The translations under genes and the position numbers were made by a program. This document shows positions 1-9,987 of a stretch of 64,000 bases of DNA, one piece after another. The DNA is from Endozoicomonas montiporae CL-33 (lineage in GTDB: Bacteria > Pseudomonadota > Gammaproteobacteria > Pseudomonadales > Endozoicomonadaceae): contig NZ_CP013251.1 of NCBI RefSeq assembly GCF_001583435.1, positions 3,051,215-3,115,214 of the forward strand, written 5' to 3'. Position 1 is the first letter of the stretch. Every line of letters begins with the position of its first letter. Below the pieces are notes generated by a model, which was given only the letters and a program-made list of their open reading frames with translations, was not told the origin of the DNA and ran no database searches.

Positions 1-1775
1 TCGGAATACCACTTGGGAATACCGTAATGTTGCCAAAGCAACATTCGATCAAGGCTCCGGGTCAGCGATTTCAGTTCGTCACTGCTTTTCGCCTGAGGAA
101 TTTTGTCCAGTAACACGTCAATGGCCGGTTGTTTGATACCGGCAAAGTTGTGACTGCCTTCGGCATCTGCACGCTCTGAATGAAAATAGTCAAACAGCTC
201 GGAATCCGGTGCCAGCGACTGGGGGAGTATGCGTTCGACCATATCATACTCGTGCGCCCTGAGCTGGCGAATGTACTGTGCAGCATCGGCTCTGACCAGA
301 GTCATTTCAATTCCAATGGTTGCCAGATTCTTTTTCAATGCCGTCAGGTAAGTTTCCGAGCTGGCCCCTTTTTCCAAAAACGAAAAACGCATAGGTTTAC
401 CGGTTTCCCTGTGTATCAGGGTGTTACCTTTCAGCGTCCAGCCTGCGTCTTTTAACAGTTCAAGCGCCCGCTTCTGCTGTTTTCGGACAGAACCGTCGCC
501 TGAGGTAAAAGAGGGTTTGAAGGGTTGTGTTAATAATTCAGGCGGTTGTTGTTCTTTCGCGAGCTTCAGCCACTTCATTTCTTCCTTGTCCGGCACACCG
601 GTTGATGACATGGGTGAATTGGGAAAATAACTGGCAGAACGCTTGTAGGCACTGTAGAAAATGGACTTATTGACCCACTCATAATCAAACATCAGGCTGA
701 TGGCTTCCCGAACCCTCCGGTCATCGAACGGTGCCCGGCGGGTATTAAAAAACATAAATGAGCTGCCATAAGCCATCTGATGGGGAATCAGCCTTTTTCT
801 GATCTTCCCTTCCCGAACCGCGGCAAAGTCATAGCTGGTATTCCAGTGTTTGGCGATGACTTCAAGGTGCAGATCATGCCCACCCGCCTTGAACGACTCG
901 AAAGCCATGTTGTAATCACGGTGGAAGTGAAGCGTGATTTTGTCGAAGTTGTAACGCCCTTTGTTGACGGGCAGATCTTTGCCCCAGTAATCCTTGACCC
1001 GACTGAAGGTTACCGAAACTCCGGGTTTTACCCGGGTAATTTTATAAGGACCACTGTGCAGCATGGGTTCCAGTGTTGTCTTGCTGATGTCGTGTTTGCT
1101 CCAGTAGTGGCTGGGCAGCACAGGAAGTTCAGCCACCCGCAGCAGTTGTGACCGGGTGCCGGTCTGTTTGAAGTTAAAACGAACCTTATGCTCATCCAGT
1201 TTTTCTACGTTTTTCACCGGTTCCAGTTGCATTCTGTAGCGGGGGTGGCCTTTTTCGCCGAGTTCCCGAAAAGAAAACACAACATCGTCTGCAGTAATCG
1301 GCTTGCCGTCGTGGAAGCGGGCTTCCGGACGAAGTTCGAAGACGATCCAGCTATTATCGTCGGCGTATTCTACCGATTTGGCGATAAGGCCATAGGCTGT
1401 CTGTATTTCATCACCGGAAGGGCTGTACTGCCCGGTTCCTACCATCAGCGGCTCATTGAATTCGGAAAAGCCATAACGCATGTAGTTGTAGGAAGGCGCA
1501 AGGGCAGGCGTGACACCTTTGGCTGAATAGGGGTTCAGAGAATCAAAGGTACCGTGAACAAACAGGCTGACGTCACCGCCTTTTGGGGCGTCGGGGTTTA
1601 CATAGTCAAAATGTTTAAAATCAGGTGGATATTTCAGCTCGTCAAATCTGGATAAACCATGGGAACAGTGGGCAACAGGAGGCAGTGGTTTGGCACCAGC
1701 AATGGCTGCATAGCCAACAATGAAGAGTATCAGAACCGAAGACAGCGCCAGCCTGAAGCAAGTAAGTAACGGCAT
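1..1775 (-). CDS. Family 5 extracellular solute-binding protein (YejA-like), C-terminus cut by window edge
   Basis: The open frame runs leftward from an ATG at 1775 without interruption to position 1, giving 591 codons. The N-terminus is a signal peptide with a hydrophobic stretch (LSSVLILFIVGYAAIAGA), so the protein is exported to the periplasm. It is followed by a typical family 5 substrate-binding start (DYVNPDAPKGG, then GTFDSLNPYSAKG) and the motif HDGKPITADDVVFSF. The last visible residues (RMLLWQHYGIPKWYS) match the end region of YejA-type proteins, which are about 600 residues, so little is missing. Proteins of this family bind oligopeptides for an ABC importer; YejA serves YejBEF uptake of peptides including microcin C. 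The transporter genes would lie beyond the left edge if present. Substrate is inferred only. Confidence 0.85.
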   Translation of the reverse strand, partial: MPLLTCFRLALSSVLILFIVGYAAIAGAKPLPPVAHCSHGLSRFDELKYPPDFKHFDYVNPDAPKGGDVSLFVHGTFDSLNPYSAKGVTPALAPSYNYMRYGFSEFNEPLMVGTGQYSPSGDEIQTAYGLIAKSVEYADDNSWIVFELRPEARFHDGKPITADDVVFSFRELGEKGHPRYRMQLEPVKNVEKLDEHKVRFNFKQTGTRSQLLRVAELPVLPSHYWSKHDISKTTLEPMLHSGPYKITRVKPGVSVTFSRVKDYWGKDLPVNKGRYNFDKITLHFHRDYNMAFESFKAGGHDLHLEVIAKHWNTSYDFAAVREGKIRKRLIPHQMAYGSSFMFFNTRRAPFDDRRVREAISLMFDYEWVNKSIFYSAYKRSASYFPNSPMSSTGVPDKEEMKWLKLAKEQQPPELLTQPFKPSFTSGDGSVRKQQKRALELLKDAGWTLKGNTLIHRETGKPMRFSFLEKGASSETYLTALKKNLATIGIEMTLVRADAAQYIRQLRAHEYDMVERILPQSLAPDSELFDYFHSERADAEGSHNFAGIKQPAIDVLLDKIPQAKSSDELKSLTRSLDRMLLWQHYGIPKWYS

Positions 1776-1837
1776 ATTGACTCGTATTATTTTTTTAACG
1801 AAGAGTCACTATAGCAGCTCTTTAACGCCCCAAAACT

Positions 1838-1876
1838 GAAAAGAGCCAACCTCCCGAAAGAAGTTGGCTCTTTTCT
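1838..1876. terminator. Bidirectional intrinsic terminator
   Basis: An exact 10-bp inverted repeat (AAGAGCCAAC at 1841-1850, GTTGGCTCTT at 1863-1872) has a 12-base loop. It is T-rich on the + strand side and A-rich on the other, so it could act in either direction. It sits between the permease stop and the YejA-like start and most likely ends the leftward permease transcript. Confidence 0.75.
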
Positions 1877-1901
1877 TATGAAACAGTTCAGTGTTGCGGT
1901 G

Positions 1902-3371
1902 TTAAGCGACTGCGGGCTCCAGATCAGCCTGAAGCTGCCGCGATTCGTAACGCGTCCACAGTAGTTTTGCCATACCAAGATAAAAGGTCAGACCACCAAA
2001 ATTCACCAGCAACGTAAACACTGGATGAGCCTGATCTCCCAGATCCTTTCCATTGAGCCAGTCAGCCATCAACTCTGGTGCAGGAATACTGGTCACTACG
2101 GCTGCCAGCAGAAAAACAGCCAGCATGGCCGCGGCAATAAACAACGCCAGCTTGTCGGACTGAACCATTTTGAACTCTCTGGGCATGGCTTTATTGCCGA
2201 TTCTCAGGCCCATATAGCCAAGAATCAGGAAAATGGTTGGCACCAGCAGGTTAAGCGCTGACATGGAGATGATGGTCTTCATCAGGGTTTCCACCGAGTC
2301 AATACCCAGTGTCGGTACCATAAACAGTACACTGACCACCGCTGCCTGAACCCAGAGCGCATTGGCAGGGATATCATTATCATCACGTTCAGTCAGTTTC
2401 TCTGGCAATATACCTTCCGGCAGTTCCGAGAACATCACCTGAATGGAAGAGTTCACCCACACTGCCAGACCACCCAGAGTAGCGATCGCCAGGGTAATGC
2501 CGACAATATTGACGATCCAGTGGCCAATACCCAGCTGCTCACCTAACAAAAGGAACAGGGTAAAGATGCCATTGGTCAGATCCAGATTATGCTGTTCAAC
2601 GATGAGCGAAACCGCATAGCCACCCAAACAGTAAAGTGCACCAATCATCAATGCCGCAACAGTGATGGCTTTAACAAAGGTTCTGCTGCCACCTTCAGTG
2701 TCGCCAATATAAACACCTATGCCTTCACCACCCGCGAAAGCAAACAGCAACCAGCCAATCATCACCAGCGTGTTCCAGTCGGAAAAACTGGGCAGGGTGT
2801 CTGTAACGGTGATGCTCTGTGCAGGTGCATTACCCATGACAAACACGGAAACGAGAGCAGCGATGATAAATAGCAGAGACAGTCCCATGGAAGCGACTCC
2901 CGCCACCTGAGCCAGTTTGGACAGGAATCCAACACCTTTGGTCACTGCAAAGGTCACCAGCCAGAAAACGGCAATGCAGGTTATAGCCAGCGCAAGTGCA
3001 GAATCCTGTCCAAAGAAGTTACTGCCCATTATCCCCCAGCTGAAATACACCACGAGAGTGCTGGTGAGGACAGTAAAATAAAACATGTTGGCAAAGAAAT
3101 AGGTCCAGGAACCATAAAACGCCCACTTGGCACCCATCGTGGATTCAATCCAGCTGTATATACCGGCTTTTTTACCGGCATTGGCGCTGGCCATTTCACC
3201 CATCATCAGCACCATCGGCAGAAAGTAAACGACTGTACCCATCAACCACAGCGAGATACTTGCCGGACCCAGCTCTGCATACTGGTTAATGACATTGCGG
3301 AATCCGAACACACAGGTAAGCGTCATCATGACAAGGGTGCTGAATCCAATGACTTTCCGGCTCTCTGACAT
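1902..3371 (-). CDS. APC-superfamily amino acid permease (glutamate:GABA antiporter-like)
   Basis: A 489-residue protein with about twelve hydrophobic segments, no signal peptide and a short soluble tail. It begins with a glycine-poor first helix (FSTLVMMTLTCVFGF) and carries GEMASANAGKKAGIYSW in the loop after helix 2, which is typical of the amino acid-polyamine-organocation superfamily. The long spacing and the AFAGGEGIGVYIGD segment about 215 residues in resemble the AGT (glutamate:GABA antiporter) group. It should sit in the inner membrane and exchange or import amino acids; the substrate cannot be read from the sequence. It is monocistronic, with a terminator just downstream (1838-1876) and an AT-rich upstream region of about 270 bases containing a small GCCGT/ACGGC hairpin. 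Confidence 0.8.
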   Translation of the reverse strand: MSESRKVIGFSTLVMMTLTCVFGFRNVINQYAELGPASISLWLMGTVVYFLPMVLMMGEMASANAGKKAGIYSWIESTMGAKWAFYGSWTYFFANMFYFTVLTSTLVVYFSWGIMGSNFFGQDSALALAITCIAVFWLVTFAVTKGVGFLSKLAQVAGVASMGLSLLFIIAALVSVFVMGNAPAQSITVTDTLPSFSDWNTLVMIGWLLFAFAGGEGIGVYIGDTEGGSRTFVKAITVAALMIGALYCLGGYAVSLIVEQHNLDLTNGIFTLFLLLGEQLGIGHWIVNIVGITLAIATLGGLAVWVNSSIQVMFSELPEGILPEKLTERDDNDIPANALWVQAAVVSVLFMVPTLGIDSVETLMKTIISMSALNLLVPTIFLILGYMGLRIGNKAMPREFKMVQSDKLALFIAAAMLAVFLLAAVVTSIPAPELMADWLNGKDLGDQAHPVFTLLVNFGGLTFYLGMAKLLWTRYESRQLQADLEPAVA

Positions 3372-3586
3372 AGTAATCCTGTATTCTCATGCACGGCCGA
3401 AAGAGTATCTGCCGTTATATCACGGCAGTGATTATGCAGATTAATAGAATAATTATTCATAAGAAGTAATCCTTAATCTACTGTGTAGTAATTACCTCTG
3501 GCTACCAATCCCCCGTTTGGATGTAGGTCATTATACGAACATTCAGATAGTCTTACGCTCGTAAACCGGAATGCTGACTTTTAATA

Positions 3587-3624
3587 AACCAAAAAAAACC
3601 TGCACGACGGCAGGTTTTTTGGTT
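3587..3624. terminator. Intrinsic terminator downstream of purF
   Basis: A long stem pairs 3587-3603 with 3610-3624 (core AACCTGC / GCAGGTT) with a short loop and A/T tracts on both sides, so it is probably bidirectional. It lies 20 bases after the purF stop and separates purF from the permease promoter region. Confidence 0.8.
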
Positions 3625-3643
3625 AAGCAGTAGTGTGCGTTAT

Positions 3644-5155
3644 TCAGACCACTTCTTCTTCATTATGAATATCCATAATTGAATCGCTCTGCTCACAAGC
3701 ACGGGTCTTCTCGTTTCGGTTGGCAGCCAGTCGGGACAGGTACTCATGATTAATGCCACCTGCGACATACTCACCATCAAACACCGAACAGTCAAAGTCA
3801 TCAATATGCGGGTGCAACGATGAGACCGTCTTCTTCAGATCCTTAAGGTCCTGATAAATAAGACGATCGGCACCGATCTCCTGCTCTACTTCCTTTTCTG
3901 TGCGATCATAAGCAATCAGTTCTTCGGACGTAGGCATATCAATGCCATAAACATTGGGGAAGCGAATCGCCGGAGCGGCAGAGCAGAAATAAACCTTACG
4001 AGCGCCACTCTCCCGGGCCATTTCAATAATCTGCTGGCAGGTGGTGCCCCTGACAATGGAGTCATCAACCAGCAGGACATTCTTGCCTTTGAATTCCTGA
4101 CCAATCGCGTTGAGTTTCTGCCGGACACTTTTCTTTCGGACTTCCTGACCGGGCATAATAAAGGTACGGCCGATGTACCGGTTTTTCACAAAACCTTCAC
4201 GGTAAGGCAACCCTAACCGGGTAGCGATTTCTAATGCTGAATTACGGCTGGTATCAGGGATGGGCATAACTACGTCAATGTCGTGATCCGACCACTCGCG
4301 CAGAATTTTGTTTGCCAGAGTTTGTCCCATGCGAAGATGAGCCTGGTAAACAGAAATGCCATCAATGATTGAGTCGGGGCGAGCCAGATAGACATATTCG
4401 AACATACAAGGACGATTCACCCCTTCAACACACTGGAAAGTATGAAGATGGTTATTTTCATCAACATAAACACACTCACCGGGCAGAACATCGCGCACCC
4501 GTTCAAAACCCAGTGCAGTGATGGCCACCGACTCTGAAGCAAACATATACTCAGCGCCGTTTTCAGTCTCCCGTTTGCCAAACACTAGCGGCCGAATGCC
4601 ATACGGGTCACGAAATGCCAGCATGCCATGCCCATTAATCATGCTGACAACGGCATAACCACCTTCGCAGCGCTGATACACCTGCTTAACCGCTGTGGAT
4701 ATGTCTTCAGGCCTTAATTCGAGCTTGGCCACTTTAGAAAGTTCGTGAGCCAACACATTCAGAAGCACTTCAGAATCAGAGCGGGTATTGATATGTCTAA
4801 GATCGGTTTTGAACAATTCTTCCTTAATGGCCTCTGCATTGGTCAGATTACCATTGTGTGCCAGTGCAATGCCGTAGGGCGAATTGACATAGAAAGGTTG
4901 GGCTTCTGCAGAGCTGGAAGTCCCGGCGGTGGGGTAGCGCACATGGGCAATACCCACATGACCACTCAGTTTTGTCATATGCCGGGTACGAAATACGTCT
5001 CGCACCAGCCCATTATCTTTTCTCAGGAAAAAATGACCATCACCCAGAGTCACCATGCCTGCTGCATCCTGCCCCCTGTGCTGAAGCACGGTCAGTGCGT
5101 CGAACAACAGCTGGTTAACATTCACCGTTGCCGAGATACCGACAATTCCACACAT
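3644..5155 (-). CDS. purF: Amidophosphoribosyltransferase
   Basis: Catalyses the first committed step of purine synthesis: transfer of ammonia from glutamine to PRPP to give phosphoribosylamine, in the cytoplasm. The protein is 503 residues, the usual length. It starts MCGIVGI, exposing the class II glutaminase nucleophile Cys2 after Met removal. HRGQDAAG and AHNGNLTN are in the N-terminal Ntn domain, and the PRPP-binding loop [13 protein letters not shown] is at about residues 360-372. A GAGGA ribosome binding site lies nine bases before the start. The gene follows cvpA in the same direction, as in most gammaproteobacteria. The 275-base spacer contains a hairpin (CCGGATAAGCT 5275-5285 with AGCTTATTCGG 5311-5321) but no gene. 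Confidence 0.97.
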   Translation of the reverse strand: MCGIVGISATVNVNQLLFDALTVLQHRGQDAAGMVTLGDGHFFLRKDNGLVRDVFRTRHMTKLSGHVGIAHVRYPTAGTSSSAEAQPFYVNSPYGIALAHNGNLTNAEAIKEELFKTDLRHINTRSDSEVLLNVLAHELSKVAKLELRPEDISTAVKQVYQRCEGGYAVVSMINGHGMLAFRDPYGIRPLVFGKRETENGAEYMFASESVAITALGFERVRDVLPGECVYVDENNHLHTFQCVEGVNRPCMFEYVYLARPDSIIDGISVYQAHLRMGQTLANKILREWSDHDIDVVMPIPDTSRNSALEIATRLGLPYREGFVKNRYIGRTFIMPGQEVRKKSVRQKLNAIGQEFKGKNVLLVDDSIVRGTTCQQIIEMARESGARKVYFCSAAPAIRFPNVYGIDMPTSEELIAYDRTEKEVEQEIGADRLIYQDLKDLKKTVSSLHPHIDDFDCSVFDGEYVAGGINHEYLSRLAANRNEKTRACEQSDSIMDIHNEEEVV

Positions 5156-5430
5156 TTAAAATATCCTCAGGCTTGATCAATGGTGCTGAGCAAAACGAAG
5201 GTTGAATGCCCCATGGGGCTTAGAACTCGTCAAGGCTCATAAGTTCCGAACTGCTTGGAACATGACCAGGATGACCGGATAAGCTCTGGAAGAATTTGCC
5301 TGTTCCCTGAAGCTTATTCGGTTATCACTGGAAAGAGCCCGTAAAGTACCACGACTGAGGAGATTAGGACAGTCACAAAGACGGCAAGCGATGATAAGTC
5401 GCCTGCGCCCGGTTTCAAGGTTGGAGGGTA

Positions 5431-5943
5431 TTAAAAGGAAGTAGCAGGAGTGGTTTGCATCACCGGAGAAACGATCTGCATAACCGTCTGCTTTGACCAG
5501 TCAGCAAGCATCATAAAATGAGGAAGAAGTGCTGAATTCTTCCAGGCAAGATCATCTTCCAGTGGTGCAAAGCTCATCAGACCGACCAGAAGTATAACCA
5601 TCAGGCAGCCCCTTAAAGCCCCAAACACCATGCCCAGAAGCCGGTCTGTTCCCGTTAATCCGGTAGCCTGAACCAAGGTGGCAAATATTTTATTGACCAG
5701 ACCACCCACCAGTAACGTTGCGATAAACAGCAAGACACTTGCTGTGATCAAGCGTAAAGAGGGGGTTTCGATAAAATCATTCAGATAAAGCGAGAGACTG
5801 CCACCAAAAGACCAGGCAATAAACAGGGCTGCAATCCATGTTAACAGCGAGAGAACTTCTTTAAAGAAGCCACGTTTGAGACTGATCAGTGCAGAGACAA
5901 TGACAATGGCAGTGATGATCCAGTCAATCCAAGTGAAAGTCAA
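5431..5943 (-). CDS. cvpA: CvpA family membrane protein
   Basis: A 170-residue protein with four predicted membrane segments (WIITAIVIVSALISL, LLTWIAALFIAWSF, LITASVLLFIATLLVGGL and CLMVILLVGLM). It carries the CvpA hallmarks KRGFFKEVLSLLTW near residue 24 and DRLLGMVFGALRG near residue 100. CvpA is an inner-membrane protein first linked to colicin V production and later to envelope stress tolerance; its molecular activity is not settled. It precedes purF, the standard arrangement. In relatives a dedD gene and folC lie immediately upstream; here the polysaccharide cluster does instead, and no dedD is seen. Confidence 0.93.
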   Translation of the reverse strand: MTFTWIDWIITAIVIVSALISLKRGFFKEVLSLLTWIAALFIAWSFGGSLSLYLNDFIETPSLRLITASVLLFIATLLVGGLVNKIFATLVQATGLTGTDRLLGMVFGALRGCLMVILLVGLMSFAPLEDDLAWKNSALLPHFMMLADWSKQTVMQIVSPVMQTTPATSF

Positions 5944-6101
5944 AAGTCAGGTTCCCCAAGGCTGATGATGAGAAGTCTATTACTGTGAAAAGGGTTAACA
6001 CCGGTAACAAACTCTCTCTTTCTAAAGAGTTCAAAAATCTACTGGCTCACCAGAAGACTCATCAGCAGGTATTCTATACAACTCACTATAGGTGTGACCA
6101 G

Positions 6102-7328
6102 TCACGCTCGAATCAACTCTCGACTCCCTGTGAGGTTAGCCAGAAATAATGGCAGAGTAAAGGCCAGCAACATTCCTCCCGGATACTCATAGAACCGGTT
6201 GCCATCAAACAGCAGTGTGACCATCATCCCGATGACAACATAATCCCAGGCATTTGCTTTCTGCTTTCTTAGAAAAATGTCACAGGGACGCTTGAAAACA
6301 CACAGCAGAAAAAGTGCTAACCCAATAAGGCCTCCAAAAAATAATGTACTGATGTAAATGGAATGCCAATGAGCGATTTTCATTCCACGCCACACAATAT
6401 TGCTTGGGTCTGCTGCAATGCCATGTCCAAACCACAATGTCTGCCATGATGCAGTAATCACTCTATACGCTTCTTGATAGATCTCGAAGCGACCTGCGTC
6501 GGCTCGAACAAGCAACTCCTGTAAATAAAGGCTAAGTCCGAGTTTTTCCCCGAAAAAAAGATAAAATAACCAGCAAACAACAGCCCCAAAGGTAATACAA
6601 AGCAGAATTAATTGATGCGAGAATCGATGCCATACACTGCTGAAGAGAAGCAAGCCACAGCCAGTAAACAGACCTAACAATGAACCTCGGGATTTAAAAC
6701 ACAAAATGGCAACAATAAGAGCAAGAAAGAGTGCTCCTGCAAACCACTTATATAGACGATTCTGGTCAATCATTAATGAACAGGCAATAATACCCGCTGC
6801 AGCCAAAAACCAGGTAACCACATTATAATAACCAAACACTCCAAATGGAGTACCTGAATAGTGTTGCTGTATAGATCCCCATTTCATGATTATCATCACG
6901 ACAAGTATGACTGCAGCCACTACGAAGCACCATTGCAACACAACTAATTTATTTGTCTGATATCGAATCACACTGAACACAAGATACAGCAGAGCAACAG
7001 TCGCCAGCAATTTTGCAGCCATGTTATGCAATTTATGAGAGTCAGACCAGTAGAGACTTATGGTCAACCAGAGAGTCAGCAAAAGGAATAGCTGTACAAA
7101 CCTGACACTCAAAAATTTTTGCGCATCTTTCCAGCGAATACATAGCAATACAGGTATACAAATCCATATTCTGTAAAAATTAACAACCGTCTTTCCATTA
7201 TCTAGTAAAACAGATATGGCCAGAAGAAAGAGTACAAAAAACCAGCAAAAGGTTACTGTTATCTTCTCTTTTAGAGAATGAATAAAATGGAAGAAAGCAT
7301 TCAAAACCGCACTCCAGAATTCAGCCAT
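6102..7328 (-). CDS. O-antigen ligase / Wzy-type polysaccharide membrane protein
   Basis: A 408-residue protein with roughly ten to twelve hydrophobic helices and one long periplasmic loop at about residues 250-330 (YLQELLVRADAGRFEIYQ through WRGMKIAHWHSIY). This is the layout of the O-antigen ligase/polymerase (WaaL, Wzy_C) family. The segment WFGHGIAADP followed by HWHSIYISTLFFGGLIGL matches the family's conserved histidine loop. WaaL joins finished O-polysaccharide from undecaprenyl diphosphate to lipid A-core on the periplasmic face. With an ABC exporter in the same cluster, ligase is more likely than polymerase, because ABC-exported chains are completed in the cytoplasm. It is the last gene of the cluster, two bases from the preceding stop. 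Confidence 0.75.
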   Translation of the reverse strand: MAEFWSAVLNAFFHFIHSLKEKITVTFCWFFVLFLLAISVLLDNGKTVVNFYRIWICIPVLLCIRWKDAQKFLSVRFVQLFLLLTLWLTISLYWSDSHKLHNMAAKLLATVALLYLVFSVIRYQTNKLVVLQWCFVVAAVILVVMIIMKWGSIQQHYSGTPFGVFGYYNVVTWFLAAAGIIACSLMIDQNRLYKWFAGALFLALIVAILCFKSRGSLLGLFTGCGLLLFSSVWHRFSHQLILLCITFGAVVCWLFYLFFGEKLGLSLYLQELLVRADAGRFEIYQEAYRVITASWQTLWFGHGIAADPSNIVWRGMKIAHWHSIYISTLFFGGLIGLALFLLCVFKRPCDIFLRKQKANAWDYVVIGMMVTLLFDGNRFYEYPGGMLLAFTLPLFLANLTGSRELIRA

Positions 7329-7330
7329 AT

Positions 7331-8707
7331 TTAATATGCATTTGGACCAGTGAAACCCCTAAAAACAGTTAAGAAAATAATTTTCAAATCCAGTAAAACA
7401 GACCATGAATTAATATACTTTAGATCCATCTCGACACGTTTCTGCATTTTCTCAAGAGTATCTGTCTCGCCACGATAGCCATTGATCTGTGCTAACCCCG
7501 TAATACCTGGCTTGACCTTATGGCGTTTCATGTAGGAATCGACCAACTCTTTATAGTGTTCATTATGTGGAATAGCATGAGGCCGTGGGCCAACAACAGA
7601 CATACTACCCTCAAGAACATTAAAAAACTGAGGCAGTTCGTCAAGACTGGTTTTTCTTAAAAAGCTACCCACCGGAGTTAAACGTCGATCGACCTTTACA
7701 GCCTGTGTAACTACTCCCTGATCTTCACTATGGACATGCATAGTTCGGAATTTATAGACATTAATATTTTTGCCGTTAACACCTAAGCGTTTTTGTTTAA
7801 AAAATATGGGGCCATTTGACGTCAGTTTAACAATCAAGGCAACAGGTACCATGATAGGAAATAGCAAAATAATAGCTATCATGGACACAAGAACATCTTC
7901 AATGCGTTTAACAGCTGAAGTCCATTCGTTCAAAGGCGAGCAACTCAGATCAAGAGAGTAAAAGCCAGCAATAGGTGTTATACGATGATTAAGTAATTCT
8001 ATATCCCTTAAACCTGGCATGTAACGTATGTCCATTGTATAAAAGCGAAGAGTAAATAAAAGCTCCTCAATAACACTGCTGTCTTTTAACGGTAGACATA
8101 TCCAACACTCATCAAAATCGTGATCGGCGTCAACTTGCTTCTTAACTAGTCCTGTAAGCGCGGATAAATCACTATATTCAAGGCAAGCATCCAGCCTGTA
8201 CCCCCATTCATTATGCTCACCTATTTCACTCACAATCGAATGAAAGTTACGCCCTCTTCCAATGACTAAAACACGTTTTGAATTTCTGCCTCTGATACGA
8301 ATTGAACGCAAGAAGGCTGTTATCAGAATTCTAAATAAAACACTGAATAAAATAGAAGAGATAATCCACGAGCCCAACCACAGGCGTGAATATTGTTCTG
8401 TTGATTTTGTCATAACTAAAAAAGCGACCAGCAGAATGAAGGATATAACCCAACTACAAACAACTATTGTAAGAAAATAAGATAAGGATCGCCCCCTCCA
8501 GGACTGGTAAACTCCAAGCAAAATGGAAACTGAAACCACCAAAAAAGCATGGATAACACTGAGCGATTGATAGTCAAGACTGGTTACCACATGACCAAAC
8601 CTCAACCACAGAACCGTGTTGCCGGTCAAATAGGTTATTATGACATCTAATAAAACAAATAGAATTGCAGGAATATTAGAACGACTTAACGAGAATTCGT
8701 AAGACAT
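7331..8707 (-). CDS. Polyprenyl-phosphate sugar-1-phosphate transferase (WcaJ/WbaP type)
   Basis: A 458-residue polyprenyl glycosylphosphotransferase. Four N-terminal membrane helices (to about residue 130) are followed by a CoA-binding-like domain (KRVLVIGRGRNFHSIV). A fifth membrane segment (VSMIAIILLFPIMVPVALIV) then leads into the bacterial sugar transferase domain with FFKQKRLGVNGK, KFRTMHV, LRKTSLDELPQFFNV and GPRPHA, ending with KPGITGLAQINGYRG. It moves a hexose-1-phosphate (typically glucose) to undecaprenyl phosphate, starting a polysaccharide chain on the cytoplasmic face. The sugar is inferred from the family. ABC-dependent polymannose/rhamnan loci more often use a WecA-type GlcNAc initiator, so this pairing is less usual. 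Confidence 0.88.
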   Translation of the reverse strand: MSYEFSLSRSNIPAILFVLLDVIITYLTGNTVLWLRFGHVVTSLDYQSLSVIHAFLVVSVSILLGVYQSWRGRSLSYFLTIVVCSWVISFILLVAFLVMTKSTEQYSRLWLGSWIISSILFSVLFRILITAFLRSIRIRGRNSKRVLVIGRGRNFHSIVSEIGEHNEWGYRLDACLEYSDLSALTGLVKKQVDADHDFDECWICLPLKDSSVIEELLFTLRFYTMDIRYMPGLRDIELLNHRITPIAGFYSLDLSCSPLNEWTSAVKRIEDVLVSMIAIILLFPIMVPVALIVKLTSNGPIFFKQKRLGVNGKNINVYKFRTMHVHSEDQGVVTQAVKVDRRLTPVGSFLRKTSLDELPQFFNVLEGSMSVVGPRPHAIPHNEHYKELVDSYMKRHKVKPGITGLAQINGYRGETDTLEKMQKRVEMDLKYINSWSVLLDLKIIFLTVFRGFTGPNAY

Positions 8708-8733
8708 ATTATTATATCTGTTCTCAGCATAAT

Positions 8734-9981
8734 TTATGTGTGTGATAACTCAGTTGAGAAATTATCAGAATAGTGTTTATCCCAACATTGAAAAGCAAAT
8801 TGTAAAAATTCTTGCCGAAATCGCTCAGAAGAAAACTTCAGTGCATGCTCTCTTATTTCTTTGGGAGAGAGCAAAACCGTTCTATCAAAATCCAAGACTG
8901 CTTTTTCTATTGATTTTGCACTCTGTTCGTAAAAGAATATTCCTGTCTTTTTATGAATAACAGTCTCTAATAAGCCACCTTCTCCATAGGCTATAACGGG
9001 GGTACCACAAGCCATAGCTTCGACTGGAGCTATACCAAAGTCTTCCTCCGCCGCAAAAACAAAAGCGGAAGCTTTTTTTATTAAGTCTTTAAGTACTGCA
9101 AATGGCTGATGCCCTATCAAGGTTATATTACTCGATTGGAGAGACTGTAACTTTTTATAATCAGGCCCATCACCTATTACAATAAGCTGTTTATCCGGCA
9201 TTCTCGAAAATGCTTCAACAATCAAGTCAACTTTTTTATAAGGTACAATTCTGGAACATGTCACAAAGTAATCTTTTTTAATTTCACTCAATTCAAAATC
9301 ATCAACTGATACATTAGGGTATATTGTGTATGAACTTCTAAAATAAGATTTTTCTATCCTATTGGATATATAATCTGAGCATGCAATAAAATAATCGACA
9401 TTTTTAGAGTTCGCTCTATCCCACATCCTGAATCTACTTAGATAATGACGCAAAATAAATATTTTTATACTACTAAAACCAGTACCCGATAAGTATTGCT
9501 TTTGCAAATCCCAAGCATATCGAGCAGGTGTATAACAATAGCATATGTGTAACTGGTGAGGAGCTGTAGAAACACTTTTTGCAACGCAATGACTGCTTGA
9601 AATTACAATATCGTACTTCTGCAAATCAAATTGCTTTATAGCGATTGGAAAGAATGGCAGGTAGCTGCGATAATTAGATTTTGCCAGAGGGAATGACTGT
9701 ATAAATGTTGTTTTAACCTTTTTATTTCTTATAAAGTCCCTCTTATCATCATCAATAAAGTCGATTAATGAAAACAGGTCTGCTTCAGGGAAAATATTTA
9801 AAATTTGCTCAAGAACTCTCTCAGCTCCTCCATAAGTCACTAACCAGTCATGAACAATTGCCACTTTCAATTTTGGGACATTACAGGTGCCCTCTTCTTT
9901 CTTCAAAAGCTTTCTGTAAAACAAGCTGCACCTCCTCTGCTCTCCTTTACCAGGTAAAAGCCATAAAAAAACCGTTAACAT
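8734..9981 (-). CDS. Glycosyltransferase family 4 (GT-B), probable mannosyl/rhamnosyltransferase
   Basis: The first conserved block KLKVAIVHDWLVTYGGAERV marks the N-terminal GT-B domain; the C-terminal domain contains VTCSRIVPYKKVDLIVEAF, IVIGDGPD and the acidic EEDFGIAPVEAMACGTPVIAY block that binds the nucleotide sugar. It resembles WbaZ/WbpZ mannosyl- or D-rhamnosyltransferases of GDP-sugar clusters. The start is uncertain: the ATG at 9981 is six bases after the previous stop, but the extra N-terminus is unconvincing. A TTG at 9924 preceded by GGAGG at good spacing is an attractive alternative. It belongs to the tightly packed leftward operon. Confidence 0.85.
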   Translation of the reverse strand: MLTVFLWLLPGKGEQRRCSLFYRKLLKKEEGTCNVPKLKVAIVHDWLVTYGGAERVLEQILNIFPEADLFSLIDFIDDDKRDFIRNKKVKTTFIQSFPLAKSNYRSYLPFFPIAIKQFDLQKYDIVISSSHCVAKSVSTAPHQLHICYCYTPARYAWDLQKQYLSGTGFSSIKIFILRHYLSRFRMWDRANSKNVDYFIACSDYISNRIEKSYFRSSYTIYPNVSVDDFELSEIKKDYFVTCSRIVPYKKVDLIVEAFSRMPDKQLIVIGDGPDYKKLQSLQSSNITLIGHQPFAVLKDLIKKASAFVFAAEEDFGIAPVEAMACGTPVIAYGEGGLLETVIHKKTGIFFYEQSAKSIEKAVLDFDRTVLLSPKEIREHALKFSSERFRQEFLQFAFQCWDKHYSDNFSTELSHT

Positions 9982-9987
9982 TTAACT

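Noticed and set aside
180..1526. Several + strand frames of 69-123 codons over the YejA-like gene
   Set aside because: They are antisense shadows; the - strand carries one continuous family 5 binding protein with correct motifs throughout.
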